A stretch of DNA of 64,000 nucleotides from Cordylochernes scorpioides. Taxonomy: Eukaryota; Arthropoda; Arachnida; Pseudoscorpiones; Chernetidae. The DNA lies in NCBI GenBank assembly GCA_030710605.1, contig CP092870.1, positions 17,336,684 through 17,400,683 of the forward strand, read 5' to 3'. The position numbers and the translations under genes are program-made. Below, one piece after another: positions 11,480 through 23,330 of the stretch. Every line of letters starts with the position of its first letter. Positions within the stretch are counted from its first letter, which is position 1. The notes under the pieces were generated by a model. It was not told the origin of the DNA. It ran no database searches and was given only the letters and a program-made list of their open reading frames with translations.

Positions 11480-13400
11480 AAGAGTAGATGACTGAGCACA
11501 GATCCCTGAAATACACCAGCCCATGATCTTCGGTCCTTGGAAAATGTTCCATTGACCCGAACCTTTATCCTTCTACCCCTTAAGAAGTCTGCAATCCAGA
11601 TTAAGGTTTTTCCCCTTACTCCGATGTTGTGCAGCCTTTCAAATAATTTCTACACTCGATCAAAAGCTGAGGTCATATCCAGGAATACGGCCGTTGTCTT
11701 CTTTGGCGGTTTTTCCTAGAAATCTATTATTGATTGACAGAAGTAGAGCAGTTTATCAGTTGTTCAGTGTCTGGATCTTTAGGCAGTTTGGTAGAGTTTA
11801 TTTTATTATTGTTAGTGAGCCAGACTATGAGCCAAGAGAGGATAATTCATTATGTTATTTTACAAAGTATGCTGGTAAGAGCAATTGGCCGATAGTTCTT
11901 GCATTCCTTTGCATATTTGTTTGGTTTCAGTATTGGCACTATAATTGATATCTTCCAATTCTTTGGTAGTTTACCAGTTTTCCATGAAATGTTCAGTATT
12001 CGTAGGAGTTGATTTTTAGCTTCGTCTCCAAAGTGTTTAATCATTTGACCAAAGATTAGAGATTCTCCAGGTGACATCTTGGATTTAACTTTCCTATTGA
12101 TGAATTTAGCTCATTCAGTGTGAAGTCTCTCGAGTAAATATCTTGTTGATGGTAATTTCTTGCTTGTTTAACTAACTTGTTTATATTATTTTTTAGAGTC
12201 CTGCCTTCATTCGTATAGCTGAGTCTGGAAGTGCTTGAAAGATATTCAGCAATTATGTCAGCCATCTGTTTGTTTGTTCTCGCTGTTCATATCGGTTAGA
12301 GTATTGGAGGATTAGTGTTGTTTTTGATTGTTTTATAACACTAATTATATTCCAGTGATGGCTTTCCTTTTTTGGATCCATTTTTTTCGCAGAATTCTGC
12401 CCATTTTTCTTGTTTGAATATCCAAATTTCTTGTTCTATTTTGTGACTAATTTCAATGAATTCCTTTATGATTTCTTCTGTTTTATTTGTTTTAAGAAGT
12501 TCATTTTTATTGTCTCTCTCTGCAATCATTGCCTCGATATTGTGGTCCTTCCAGTAAAGTATTCACAGGTCTTTACGTCTACCTCTAGGTATCGATACTT
12601 TTGCAGCTTTGGATATGTTCAAAGAGAATTTTTCCATTTTTTTGTCAATCGTTCTGTGATTTAATTCTTCGTTGCACAGTTCTCCAAGCCTTTCTGTAAA
12701 TTATTTTCCAATGTTCTTTTATTCTGTTGGAAATTCTCAATTTTGAATTTTAGGGTTGTTAAAATTGGTCTGTGGTCACTGATTGCACTTTTCAGAATTT
12801 TCCATTGTGTTGTGGGTGCGATGTTTTAATTTATCACTGTGATGTCTATTGCGGATTATGTGCCTGTGGACTTGGATAGATAAGTGATCTTTTCGTTATT
12901 TAACGGCGTAAGGTCGAGGTCGATTAGCATGTACTCAACCTGCTGACCTTTGTTATCCTGGACAAGTGATCCTCAAGTTGGTCTTTCGGCGTTAAAATCA
13001 CCAAGTATGATTGCGATATCCGAAGACGCTTCACTTAATGTCTCTATCAGGCCTGTATTGATGCTAGTATTATCGAGGTGATAAACATTTATGATTGGAA
13101 TTGTTTTATCTGTAAGATAGATTTCTATTGCCTGAGCTTCTGTCGTGCTTTCTCTAGGCTTACTCTGATTATTGCGATTTCCTTAAATTTGTTTTCTAGA
13201 GTTTTAATCGAAACGGCAAGTCCTCCTCCGAATTTTCCCGGTCTGTCCATTCGTAGTGTTGTATAATCTTTGATATTGAATCTCAGATTCTGATTCAATT
13301 TTGTCTCTTGAGGACAATTAATATGTACATTGTTGTCACAGAGAAGACAAGTTAGCTCTTTATTTTCCTCTGGGTACCATTTATATTGAGTTGTAGTAGA
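11480..13400 (-). pseudogene. Decayed APE-type LINE (Jockey/I-like)
   Basis: Minus-strand remains of a non-LTR retrotransposon. The apurinic-type endonuclease is marked by CPQETKL and DRPGKFGGGLAVSIKT near 13200-13330 and by IAIILGDFNAERPT near 12960-13020. The RT is marked by LPKNWKISIIVPILKP and CKNYRPIALTSILCK (11850-12077). Further down, GVFQGSVLS-like and RVNGTFS-like text near 11500-11650 corresponds to the GVPQGSVLSP block. Stops and shifts are frequent. Clade assignment beyond APE-type is uncertain. Confidence 0.8.
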
Positions 13401-13509
13401 TTGAATTGTGTCCTCGTAGTAGATTTCTCATCATGAGCTCGAGCTGCAGCTCCTGACGCGGCGGTTACCCCTGACGCGGTAGCATTACTGGAGATATCAG
13501 GTTTGCTAT

Positions 13510-14820
13510 TCATTTGAAAATGGGTGCCGTTGCAACGTTAGTCATCTTGGAAACGAGCCAGAATTTGGTCAAATATTCCAAGGGTCCAAAGGGGACCGCA
13601 AGGAGGTGTGTTCGAACTTCTCCCCTTCCCCCTGGAATGCCGTCACTACAGGATAAAGCACTCTTGGTGAATTTTTTCAATTGTGATTCAGAATCTGCCA
13701 CTGAGTTTTTACGAGCGTTTCGTTCCTTTAAAGATATTCGAAGCGGTAAAGGATCAATGAGTTGCTACTCTCTAAAGCAATTGATTAAAAGATTTGAGGA
13801 AACTGGATCTCTGGAAGCAAAACCTCGGAGTGGAAGATCATCGACATGCAAGTCAGTGGCTGTTACGGTTTTGCAGAATGCTGAAGCTATTGAAACATTA
13901 TCCACGTATGGAGAAGTAAGTGCTAGACAAGTTTCTCGACAAACGGGGATTTCGTATGGAACAGTTTGGAGAGAACACACATTTAGAATTTTTCTATAAA
14001 AATATCCTAACAAAATTCAAAGTTTTCACGAGTTGAAAGTCAGCGATTTTGAGAAGCGTCAAGAATTCGCTGCATAGGTTTTCCGGCAAATTGATATTGA
14101 TGAAAACTGGCTGTCAAATGTTCTAAGAACAGATGATGCTCACTTTTATCTAAAGGGAGAATTTAACATTCAAAACTGCCTCATTTTGGCAACAGAAAAC
14201 CCTAGGATTTTTACAGAAATACCACTTCATCAGCACAGAGTTACAGTTTTGTGTGGGTTCACTTCTTCTTTTATTATTGGGCCATTTTTCTTTGAAAAAT
14301 TCAATGGAAGAACTTTTATAACCGTTTTTGTAACTGGTGATCGTTATGATCAACTTTTGAGAGAAATGGTTATTCCCATATTGCAGGACAGATAAGCACT
14401 AAGCGAAATAACATTCATGCAAGATGGAGGACCTCCTCATATCTCCCGCGGTGCCAAACAATTGCTGAAGGATACGTTTGGTGAAATTCGTTGATAAGTC
14501 GCCACTTTATATACCAGTGGCCTCCAATATCCCCAGACTTGACGCCTTACAATATCGGTTATGGGGGTACATTAAGTCGCGTTTTTATCGATGCCGGCCT
14601 ACCATATTGGCCAAGTTGAAGGCTTCTATCAGATGGCACGTTTTATAAATTTCAACTATTTTATTGTGACCATTCTGTTATCTATCGTCTGCAGGCGGTG
14701 TTTGAGAATGAAGGGCGCCACATTGAGCAAGGATTGTGACCTAATACAAGAGAGAAGGCTGTTACCTCAAGTGTTATATTTTGCAGCTCTTTATTTTGGG
14801 TTATGGGAATAATAAATGCT
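13510..14820 (+). pseudogene. Decayed mariner-type element (DUF4817 transposase)
   Basis: The best part is the N-terminal 161-residue frame at 13514-13999. It has MPSLQDKALLVNFFNCDSES, then FRSFKDIRSGKG and FEETGSLEAKPRSGRSS, then the HTH text VSARQVSRQTGISYGTVW. This is the DUF4817 plus HTH arrangement of a transposase family very common in spider genomes. The catalytic half continues at 14186-14395 with GFTSSFIIGPFFFEKFNG and, after a stop, FMQDGGPPHISRGAKQLL (second catalytic D). Later frames are scrambled. The 5' leader at 13516-13640 recurs at 24.8 and 39.8 kb. Confidence 0.8.
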
Positions 14821-15425
14821 GTCCTCACATCTTGACTCTTTTTTTTTTCTGTGAACAGTAAATTTTTGTTTGTCATTTGCCCACATCTTTTATTATGTCG
14901 TGCAGACCAAAGTGTTATAACTTCTCGAATAACACTGGTATACACAATTTTACCCCTTATGTTTAGTTTATCGCTTTTCGCTCATTAGAAGAAATAGCAT
15001 AAGGAATAATCTCTGTATCCCCCCCAACTTTAGATGTTTTGCGCAAAAAATAATACAAAATGATTTTACTACCACGTTTTTCAACGCAAAAGGTCGATTT
15101 AAAAATGATTTTTTTTAGGGTATATACATTTTCAAAATTATGTACAGTATAATAAACAATGATAACATTTGACAAACCCATAGGATATTTGGAATAAAGT
15201 ACGACAAATATATTTTGTCACTCCCCTCTATATTTCATTTTTGGATCATGACAAATATCCAGGTAAATAGTCAAGTGTCGATAATTAGTCAAGAAACTAT
15301 GCATTCCTTATAGCACGAAATCCTATTAGTAGTGCCATCATAATTTTTGGTACTATATTAACATTTCAAAAATCGTGTATTGATATCAGTAGTTATTTTC
15401 AAACATTCAATTTATTTCACAAAAC

Positions 15426-15844
15426 TCCATCTAAAATATGAATATTTTTTGCTACATGTTTTAATTTGCATATACCTATTTTACATATATCAGATTGTAT
15501 TTAAAAATCGTCAACCAATTCTTCTAACTTTTGGCGAAATGGTGTTTTATTAATTTATCATTTGATATTATTAGGGCTCTTTCCTGGTATTCAAAAAGGA
15601 AAAATACGTATCGTTCAGTTATATTTTTCAATTTATCAAACAATTTGGCCGCTGAATCTCTGATTCTGGTAGAGCGCCATCTAGCGAATAAAGTTGTAAC
15701 TAAAATCAATTTCGAATTTTTCATTATTTACCATAATAAATCCCATTGCATCCTGAACACAATGGTGTTTACCGCATTGCTCTAGCGCAAATATTCGCGG
15801 AGTTATTAATTTTTAAAATTGTGCGGGACTTTTGGATCACCCTG
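15426..15844 (-). repeat. Right inverted arm of the 9.4-kb block
   Basis: Reverse-complement partner of 6469-6898. The outer end is GGATCACCCTG, followed by TA. Confidence 0.85.
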
Positions 15845-16142
15845 TACTTATTATAACAATGGGAAAGAATTACTAGAATAGATTTTTATTATTTAATTTG
15901 AAATGTCCTTTTCACAACAAACACTAATTAAAAATATATTCGGGAAAAACTCGGGAATTGCCTGTGACAAGTTTTATATTTCGGTGTCTTATTTTCATAA
16001 GTATTCCAATTATCTGTATTTAGGATGTTTTATTTTATAGTGAGGGGTATAAAACCGTTTCTATATATAAATATACTTTTCAACATTACTATATATTTTG
16101 AAGAGATTGAGGATTTATTTATAATAATTAAAATAAAAAAGA

Positions 16143-16490
16143 GGCATAACCTGAAAGGGCTCACAAGAGCATCTCTAGATGGCAGAGCGCCATCTAATGG
16201 GAAAAAATGAACTAAACGTATATTTAACTTTAAGAAATAAGAGATTCTTCTTAGAAAGGTATATTATAATCTATAAATAAAAGAAGACAAGTTTCTTAAA
16301 ATTTGTTACGTGGTATTTAAATTGACCAATTTCTTGATAAATCAAGAAAGGCCAACCAGGTACGTGTTGGCATTCGTCAGCGTGGTATAGACTGTACATC
16401 TACGACCAAAATTTGGTGCCAGAGGCTTCCAGAAATATCAAGAAATGAGTATTTAAGGCCAAGTTTGAGTAAATACGCTGTTCATGTGAA
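16143..16490 (-). repeat. Family HH-A repeat, left arm of an inverted dimer
   Basis: Minus-strand copy. The tail text (complement of GGCATAACCTGAAAGGGCTC) is at the left edge, followed by the GATGGCGCTCTGCCATCT block, TTGATTTATCAAGAAATTGG, and a hammerhead-like segment at 16350-16386. The latter has stem I ACCACG and a good CTGACGA core but has lost ~10 bases that should contain the GAAA half. The upstream part holds TGGTCGTAGATGTACAG. Paired with 16785-17040 across an inserted MITE. Confidence 0.75.
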
Positions 16491-16497
16491 AAAAATA

Positions 16498-16778
16498 CAC
16501 CTATCCCCCGATTTACACGGTACTTGTTTTACACGTTTTCGCTTTTACACGGTTTTCCAAATAAGTTTTTTTTTATTTTGTTTTTATCACACTATACTAA
16601 ATGCTACTGTGATTGAACACATGCGCTGTGTACACATCTCACGAGGAATCCCGAGCTTATGTGCTGACTTGCTGCACACGCACACTGTGTCTGTATTCAT
16701 TTTTTAAAGAATTTTTTAATTTTCGATTTACACGTTTTTCTCAGGGACGCATCTACCGTGTAAATCGGGGGATAGGTG
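16498..16778. mobile_element. MITE inserted in the HH-A dimer centre
   Basis: About 280 bases bounded by perfect 25-base inverted repeats (CACCTATCCCCCGATTTACA at the outer left) and flanked on both sides by TA. The sequences just outside (GTGAAAAAAA and TTTGAAAAAAATAG) show where it split the older HH-A dimer. Noncoding. Confidence 0.85.
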
Positions 16779-16784
16779 TAATTT

Positions 16785-17040
16785 GAAAAAAATAGAAGAT
16801 ACAGACTTCACCACGCTAACGAGGGCCAACAGCCCGAAACGCCTATGTGGTTGGCTTTTTTTTTTTTTTGATATATCAAGAAATTGGGTTGTCTAAATAC
16901 CACGGAACAAGTTAAATGCTAGTTTATTTTTGTTCTACTAGATGACGCTCTGCCATCTAAAATGCGAGAAAAGGAGATGCCTTTTTTATTTTAACATTTA
17001 CACCTGATCTTTTTCTATTTTTTTTAAATTATTTTTTCGT
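16785..17040 (+). repeat. Family HH-A repeat, right arm, with mutated hammerhead
   Basis: Plus-strand copy. A hammerhead-like segment lies at 16810-16851: stem I ACCACG/TGTGGT, core CTAACGA (the invariant G changed to A), helix II GGGC-CAACA-GCCC, then GAAACGCCTA. It continues through TCAAGAAATTGGGTTG and CTAGATGACGCTCTGCCATC to GGAGATGCC and T-rich sequence. The core mutation should inactivate it. Confidence 0.75.
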
Positions 17041-17559
17041 AATAATAACTGTATTTAGAAAATTCGTATATTGAATTTATAAATATTTTTATTGTTCGAA
17101 TATTTAAAGATGAATTTCGAGGATGTAATATTTGAATCATAGAGATAATTCCTTCGTTGGTCTTGTGCAGTGACCCACCCGTGTTCATGTATTTTAGTGA
17201 AAAGCACAAGCAGCCTTTATAAAGAGAGGTAAGTTCCTCTACGAAATATTGTAAGAATAAAAATATTTATAAATTCAATATATGTATTTTTCTTATTATA
17301 ACAATATATATATACCTTTTTTAACAGTCATGCTACAAATAATTCCATTATCATTAGCAAAAGAATATCCATTTGTCATCTTTGGTGACATTTCAAAATA
17401 AAATATATTCCTTTTCATTTTGAGCAAATAAGCATGTTTTCTCTTTTTATACTTCTGTTGTGTAGCACAACATCTAAGACATTATGGAGAAATCAGTTTC
17501 CTTTGTCTTTGGCACTGTTGTGTTTCTATAACTTTTTCAATAATAATAGGCCATAATAT

Positions 17560-18130
17560 AGATGAAAGGGGGAGAGAGAGATAGAGGAATTGTTACGACG
17601 CTTTACAGCGGTCGTTGTTTGTGAACAAGGTTTCTAGGAAAACATTATGTTGTGGATATAGCTTAGTGCGATATACTTCATTACCAGGAGTTGTTGATGG
17701 AATTGAGAACTAGGTATACTTGGATGGACTTGCCTCCAATTTCCGCCATCAGAAGGATCCTCATCAACGGCCGCTCCCGTCCAGGTCGGGCAAACTTCTC
17801 TGAGAATCTTGCTGGATCATCCACACGGTCACACTCCCTAAGACAACTTACTGCTTCTTATTGCACTGCCAATTTCACATTTGGTGTCCACTTCCACAGA
17901 GCAGTCAGCTTCAGGACATCTCCCGCCAGCAGCTGCTATCCACGGACATTCTACCACAACGCCTTCTCCAGGACTCCTCCCTGTCGAACTGCTGTCACCG
18001 ACTGTCTGTTCACCTGTCTCTTTGTCAGCTGACCCCTTCTTTGATCCCGCCGTCCCAAAGTAGTACTTCCTTGACTACCACCCACGTCGTCTTGACTCTT
18101 GTGAAGAGGGAAGTGAGATGTCACAATAAG
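17560..18130. other. GC-richer segment, partly repeated in inverse at 19.6 kb
   Basis: About 570 bases with higher GC than the flanks. The part 17745-17960 is homologous to the reverse complement of 19568-19805 (shared text includes GTGTCCACTTCCACAGAGCA). Read on the strand antisense here, both copies share residues ...VWMI(L/Q)Q... and PDLDGSGR/PTWTGAGR, so they may descend from a coding sequence, but both have stops. I cannot name a protein. Confidence 0.45.
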
Positions 18131-19567
18131 TTGTTATTAGTGTTTATCGTTTTTAAATTATTTTAAGAGATTCTTTGTTTCCGTCCTGAAAAATCTATAT
18201 TTCTATCTTTTCGAGTAGACCTGGCGACTTTTCTAGGTAAAGCTATCTTTGGAAGATTTAGTAGATACCATGAATTCGTTTGTAGACTCCAAGAAATCAA
18301 ATTAGGTTTTGCATAGAAAACATTGCCTCCCTAAATATATTTTTCAATACTGTTTTAATTTTGTCATTTAGGCGACTCTGCTCGAATGTCAATGGCGTCA
18401 ACTTTGACGGAAAGGCTATATCTATACCTTCATTTTAATCATATATATTAGATAAATTCAGGTACTATAAAATTGAATGGATTAACTTCTTATACACCTT
18501 TTGTTGTGAAAAGCCAATAATTTACCTGCTTCCAAAATTGTGTAAATCCAAAATAATGTAATAAAAATAACATTAGCGCTACCCACACACACAAGAAGAG
18601 ATAGAAATTTCACCTTTGAAATAAAAGGTCATTGTTTATAAATCATATTAATTATAGGTCTCTCTCTGCATATCTATACATGAACTGAGTTCTCCTCGTA
18701 GAATGTTATGGAATCAAAGCCGCTCCTGTACTGATGAAAGGCAAAGCCCAACACCATGATAAAAGTGTGTTATGGCACCTTCCTTATAACCAACTCTTCG
18801 TGTTATACTGGGGTGATAACCTGAAATGTATTTTAAAAGGAGAGGTGCCACCGTTGGTACATAAATATCATCCTCCCGCACACTTATCTATACATTTATA
18901 AAACACTGTTTATAAAGAAGTATATGGAAATATTAGAATTTTAAATAAAGAATATATTTTGTTGTAATTATAATAATATGTTAAAATAATTAAAACATGA
19001 GATCTACAACTTACAAATATACCTCTTCATTTTACACATGGAATTATTTGAAAGCCTTCATTAGATATCTCATTAACTTTAGAAATGATACATATTCGGG
19101 CAAAAATTACCCCACATCTTTTCAATTAGGCCTGAAATAAAATAATTATGATGGTCCATTGTACGGAGTGATAAAATTATAATTAGGAAAGTTTGGAAAT
19201 TATACCCTCTACTTGCGGAGTTTCCTGAACTGGGTTTTAATTTCTGCTGCTTCCCTCATTAAGTTTTAAAAATATTTATCACGTTGCCAGTTTTAATTAG
19301 TGAAAATTCTTAATTAATATAATTAGTCAACATCTAATCTTCTTACCACAAAGTATTGAAGATATAATTTGTAAGGAAAAAATAGGTTGAAAACATATTG
19401 TTTTAAATATTGTTAAAATGAACTATAGTTTTTCTCTCTGAAACAACTAAAAGCAAATTTATTTGAAGATAATGAGAAAATCTAGTGATATAGTTTTACA
19501 ATCTTTACAAAGAAATATATTTTGTACTGCCAGATAAAAATTTGGTACCTACCTCTCCAATGTGGAC
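18131..19567. other. No gene seen
   Basis: AT-rich with no credible frame, repeat or RNA gene that I can identify. Confidence 0.55.
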
Positions 19568-19805
19568 ATTAAACTGGCGTGATGGTAGAAGGTCCGGTGG
19601 ATAGCAGCTACTGGCCTGAAGACGGGTGGTGCCCTGAAGCTGACTGCTCTGTGGAAGTGGACACCGAGTGTGACATTGATAATAGCAATAAGATGCGGAA
19701 AGTTGTATTAAGGATTGTAGCCGTATGGATGATCCTACAAGAATGTGCCAGAGAAGCTTGCCCGACTTGGACCGGAGCAGGGCGTTGATGAAGAGGATCC
19801 ATCTT
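19568..19805 (+). pseudogene. Inverted partner of 17745-17960, possible decayed coding fragment
   Basis: A 69-residue open frame (19579-19788) with VDSSYWPEDGWCPEADCSVE and AVWMILQECAREACPTWTGA. The relative at 17.7-18.0 kb carries similar residues with several stops, so the pair looks like two decayed copies of one element or exon. Unrecognised family. Confidence 0.35.
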
Positions 19806-20700
19806 GTGGAAGTTATACCACTTATGTATGATCCAAATATGATGATACAAGAGAATATTTAGTTGCCTATTTTACATGACCATATTCCTTATGAAACCAA
19901 ATTATTGGTTGAAAGTTTATTGAATAAAGAATATAGTGCTACATCATCCACGTTCACCCAACAGGTGTTTTGACACAGAAAACAAATAACATCCAGGTCA
20001 GCAGAAAGGTTTATAGATCCGTATTTGGAAACGTCCTTTACCTTAATACAAGAACCATTTACAGAATTGTTGGATGTCAATCTATCAATTGTTTCTAGAC
20101 ACAAATTATTATTATTTTTAATAATACAACAGGTTTCTGTGTATGTGGAGATGAAGTTCTTTTTGAACTAATCTCCAGAAATCTTTTGTAATATTTTAAT
20201 CTATATTTAAGAGATTTAAATAAAGTGAACAAATTATTTCATAAAAATATGAATAGATATTTGCTCTATTGATGTTATCTAAATTATTAATATAAAATTT
20301 AAAAAGAATACTTTAATATTCATATTGATTTTGGAAAGTGGTAAAGGACAAGATAGGAAGGAGCTTAACTGGGCTATCACCCCTCCATATTTACTGATAA
20401 TTGCTCATTTTTATTATCACCTTTATCAATCTCGTAGCCTGAATAAGAATCGCTTTCATTCTTTTGAAAACGTCAAAAAGTGGGCAACACTGTGGAGGTA
20501 CTCAAAAGATAAAGCTTTCTACGGCGTCAAATCCACCTAATAATATGAGAGATGGAAAATATATAAGGGGCTATCGATATACAATATTTTCTATTAGAAA
20601 ATGTTTGTCACTTTCTACAATAAAGTCTTATCCACAGTACACTGCATTTCCATTTTTATATATAATACATATATGTCTGATATTCATACTCTAATGTTTA
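19806..20700. other. No gene seen
   Basis: AT-rich DNA with only short spurious frames. Confidence 0.5.
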
Positions 20701-20714
20701 CCTCTGTACTAAAC

Positions 20715-21260
20715 TAAATACTGTACAAAAGGCCAAAAGTATACTCACTTATGGAACTGAAGTCTGGTATAAATATATAAGTAAAAAGTATATACACAAA
20801 TATAACTCACTCCAATATCAAATATTATTATAGTGTACACAAACGTATAAAGCAACTAGCGATAGTTGTGTGGATACTCTGGCAAATATGTCTTTGATTA
20901 CGGGCTATACGGAATCAGAAATATAAAATATGATCTGAATAATTTATCGATTGAGGACCAACAGCGATATGACTTGGATATTTCAGAAATACTTGAAAAT
21001 TTAAAAACATATTGAATGACATTATTGAAGAAAAATGCTAACCAAACATTTCAAATTTTCTTTGCCGCTAAAATTTCAACTATTTTCGAGTAAATTTCCA
21101 CAACTTTCAATTTATTACAAATCAGAGAAATTATAGAATAATTTTGAAAAGATATCCAAGCAGTGCAAGATTCAGGATGCTTCTGTGGATGTGAGGAACA
21201 GACTTCTATTCATCTGCTGCTCATTGTCGTCTTCCGAAAGTATAGAATTAACAATGGACT
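20715..21260 (+). pseudogene. LINE RT C-terminal remnant
   Basis: In the plus strand near 20725 one frame reads KAKSILTYGTEVWYKYIS, then LQYQILL and YKATSDSCVDTLANMSLITG. This resembles the C-terminal region after the RT of R1/Jockey-type LINEs (ILTYGTEVW ... LQRKxLLxxxxAYxTTSTxALxVLAxxxPL). A later stretch around 21170-21240 gives DVRNRLLFICCSLSSSE. Several stops; inactive. Confidence 0.5.
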
Positions 21261-21579
21261 AAATGTATCAAACCCGCTTTATCTAATTTCAACAAAAGAC
21301 AAATATATAAAATTTAAGTCATTTTTTCAGATTTATTTTTAATTTTATAAAATTACTAAATTCTTCGGAACGCTTTTATTTTAGACATTAACTCTGTTTT
21401 AGCATATTATTGTATTGTGAATAAATCCCTAATATCTTGCATATTTTAATTCTAAAATATTCCATAAAGCCTTCTTCAAATCTGTAAATTGTTTTCCTCG
21501 AATACACTACTTTACTTAACTAAATTGCATACTAATTATTTTTTGTAAATATTTCTGAAGGGATCAAGTCGATATTATT

Positions 21580-21650
21580 GTAAGCCCGTTGAAGAGCGAT
21601 TAACGCTTGAAAGCTAGCGCTTTTTTAAATAAAAAAGATACTCGTTGTGT
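21580..21650 (+). repeat. Family HH-F fragment
   Basis: Contains GCGATTAACGCTTGAAAGCT AGCG and then TTTTTTAAATAAAAAAGATACTC followed by (GT)n. The same TTGAAAGCTAGCG block occurs in the inverted repeat at 36.0-36.1 kb. Noncoding. Confidence 0.5.
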
Positions 21651-21909
21651 GTGTGTGTGAGAATATAATTGTAATTTTAATACTGATTCTTGTACATGTT
21701 TCAAATTATGATCTCTCTTTATTTTCTTTCTATGTTTAGTTTACATCTTAGTGCAAGTGTCCCTAGTGAAGCATAGCGCTCTAAGTCGAAATAAATAAAT
21801 ATGAGGTATTAATGAATTTGACATAATTGCTCTAACTTCCTTGCAAGGAACAAACATGACCTGACAAATTAGTATAAAAATCCAACAATATATTTGTATT
21901 TGAAGGATG

Positions 21910-22150
21910 ATGCCTATATATATTTTTTTTTCAATTAAAAAGACATATATTGGATCAAAATATCATTTATTTTACCAATATTTCAATTGGCTGAACGCCA
22001 ACTTTTATCAAGGTGTTATAACATATTACACACTTTAAAATGTTATAACACCTTTATAAAGGTTGGCGTTCAGCCAACTGAAATATTGGTAAAATAAATG
22101 ATATTTTGATCCAATATATGCCTTTTAATTGAAGATTTATTTATGGATTG
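21910..22150. repeat. Family HH-B head-to-head inverted dimer
   Basis: The left arm on the minus strand (hammerhead-like part 21974-22014) and the right arm on the plus strand (22048-22090) meet at a short centre. Both outer sides carry TTTTGATCCAATATATGCC or its complement and AT-rich tails. Each arm contains the GTTGGC-GTTCA-GCCAA hairpin followed by GAAATATTGG. Confidence 0.8.
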
Positions 22151-22154
22151 CTTT

Positions 22155-22330
22155 ATTTTCAAATATATATATATTAAAAGGCATATCATGGATCAAAAAT
22201 AAACTAAAACATTTTATTTATTACAAAATGACAATATTTCGCTAGGCTGTATGCCTAACTTCGTCAGAGACTTTCCTTATTTTAAAACTGTTTTTATTGA
22301 TCACGTGATGGAAAAAATATCAACTATTAG
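22155..22330 (-). repeat. Family HH-D repeat with hammerhead-like core
   Basis: Minus-strand element. At 22230-22272 it reads CTGACGA, then GTTAGGC-ATACA-GCCTAGC after one extra A, then GAAATATTG. Downstream it shares the layout of HH-B: TTTTTGATCCATGATATGCC and then a (TA)n tract at about 22165-22178. Noncoding. Confidence 0.7.
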
Positions 22331-22339
22331 TTGATTTTT

Positions 22340-22560
22340 AATTATTCCAGAAATGACCAAATATCCATTCTAAATTAATCAAGAAAAGCTAACCACGTAC
22401 GCGCGTTTCGAGTTGCTGACCCTCGTCAGCATATTGCAAGCTGTACATCAACGACCAAAAAGCTGGTCATTCAGGCATCCCGAAAAATAATGAAACGGGT
22501 AGTTAAGCCAGTATTGCGTGAGAAGGCAAGACAATGTGAAATAATAATACAAATGTGATA
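22340..22560 (-). repeat. Family HH-A repeat, best-preserved hammerhead
   Basis: Minus-strand copy. The hammerhead-like segment (22392-22435) has intact CTGACGA and GAAA parts, helix II GGGT-CAGCA-ACTC, a minimal helix III ACGCGCGT and stem I closed by CGTGGT. Upstream is TTTTTGGTCGTTGATGTACA, also present in other copies. The 3' tail of the family (GATGGCGCTCT... ATATGCC) is missing. See findings. Confidence 0.75.
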
Positions 22561-23330
22561 TTGTATTATCTTATCCCATTACAATATCACATTTGTACTA
22601 TTTTTTCACATCGTTTTAATTGTTAACGATATCGATTTTCAACTGAAACCTAAAACCTTCAGTACAAGTAGTTAAAGGTCTAATCGGCTAAAGAATCCGA
22701 GAAATATTTGTAGTATCTTTGTTATGTACGAAGGCAATCAAAACGTCGTTTCACAAATAAATATAATAATTCATGTGAACACTATGAGGATCTAGGAAAA
22801 CAAAAAGGTTTAAGAGCTAACCGATAGCAAAGTCTAGGCGGTAAATTTCACATTAAAATTAAATGACCCTATTGTCCCATCGCCACCTTATAAATCGGCT
22901 TTTCTCGAGACCAGAATAGAAACAAATATCCGAAGGAGAAAAATGGATGGAGACATCACAGCTTGGGTTTCCCAAGGAGTTCTGATAATTAAAGATGAGA
23001 TTAGTTTGTTGAAATACGATCACGTCCTTGCCAGGAAGCTTCTTCTTCCTTATTGAATCCGTGTCTTGTGGAACCTTTCAACTATTCGTACTGTCCTAGA
23101 GTCTAATATCTATGTAATTTACGCGTAAATTAATTAAATAACAACCATATTTGCATAGATATGTATATGTATATTGGCGATTATGAATGGCGCTGATTAA
23201 AGAAACGTTTTATTTATTATAATATCAACTAGTGAATGAATTTAATGTATTTTTGAATTTGTGGGGTTTTTATATGAATCATTAACAATTATTTTTGGGA
23301 ACTTTAATGCTATTATAGAAAGGTATATGA
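22561..23330. other. No gene seen
   Basis: AT-rich sequence without a supported feature. Confidence 0.5.

Larger units (their letters stand above)
6469..15844. mobile_element. 9.4-kb block bounded by ~420-bp inverted arms
   Basis: The left arm starts CAGGGTGATCCAAAAGTCCC at 6469. The right arm ends in GGACTTTTGGATCACCCTG at 15844. Both outer edges abut TA (6467-6468 and 15845-15846). The arms stay homologous for about 420-430 bases inward. The structure suggests a TIR-type DNA transposon with long arms later filled by other elements, or two copies of one element in opposite orientation. No transposase that would clearly belong to these arms is visible. Confidence 0.55.
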
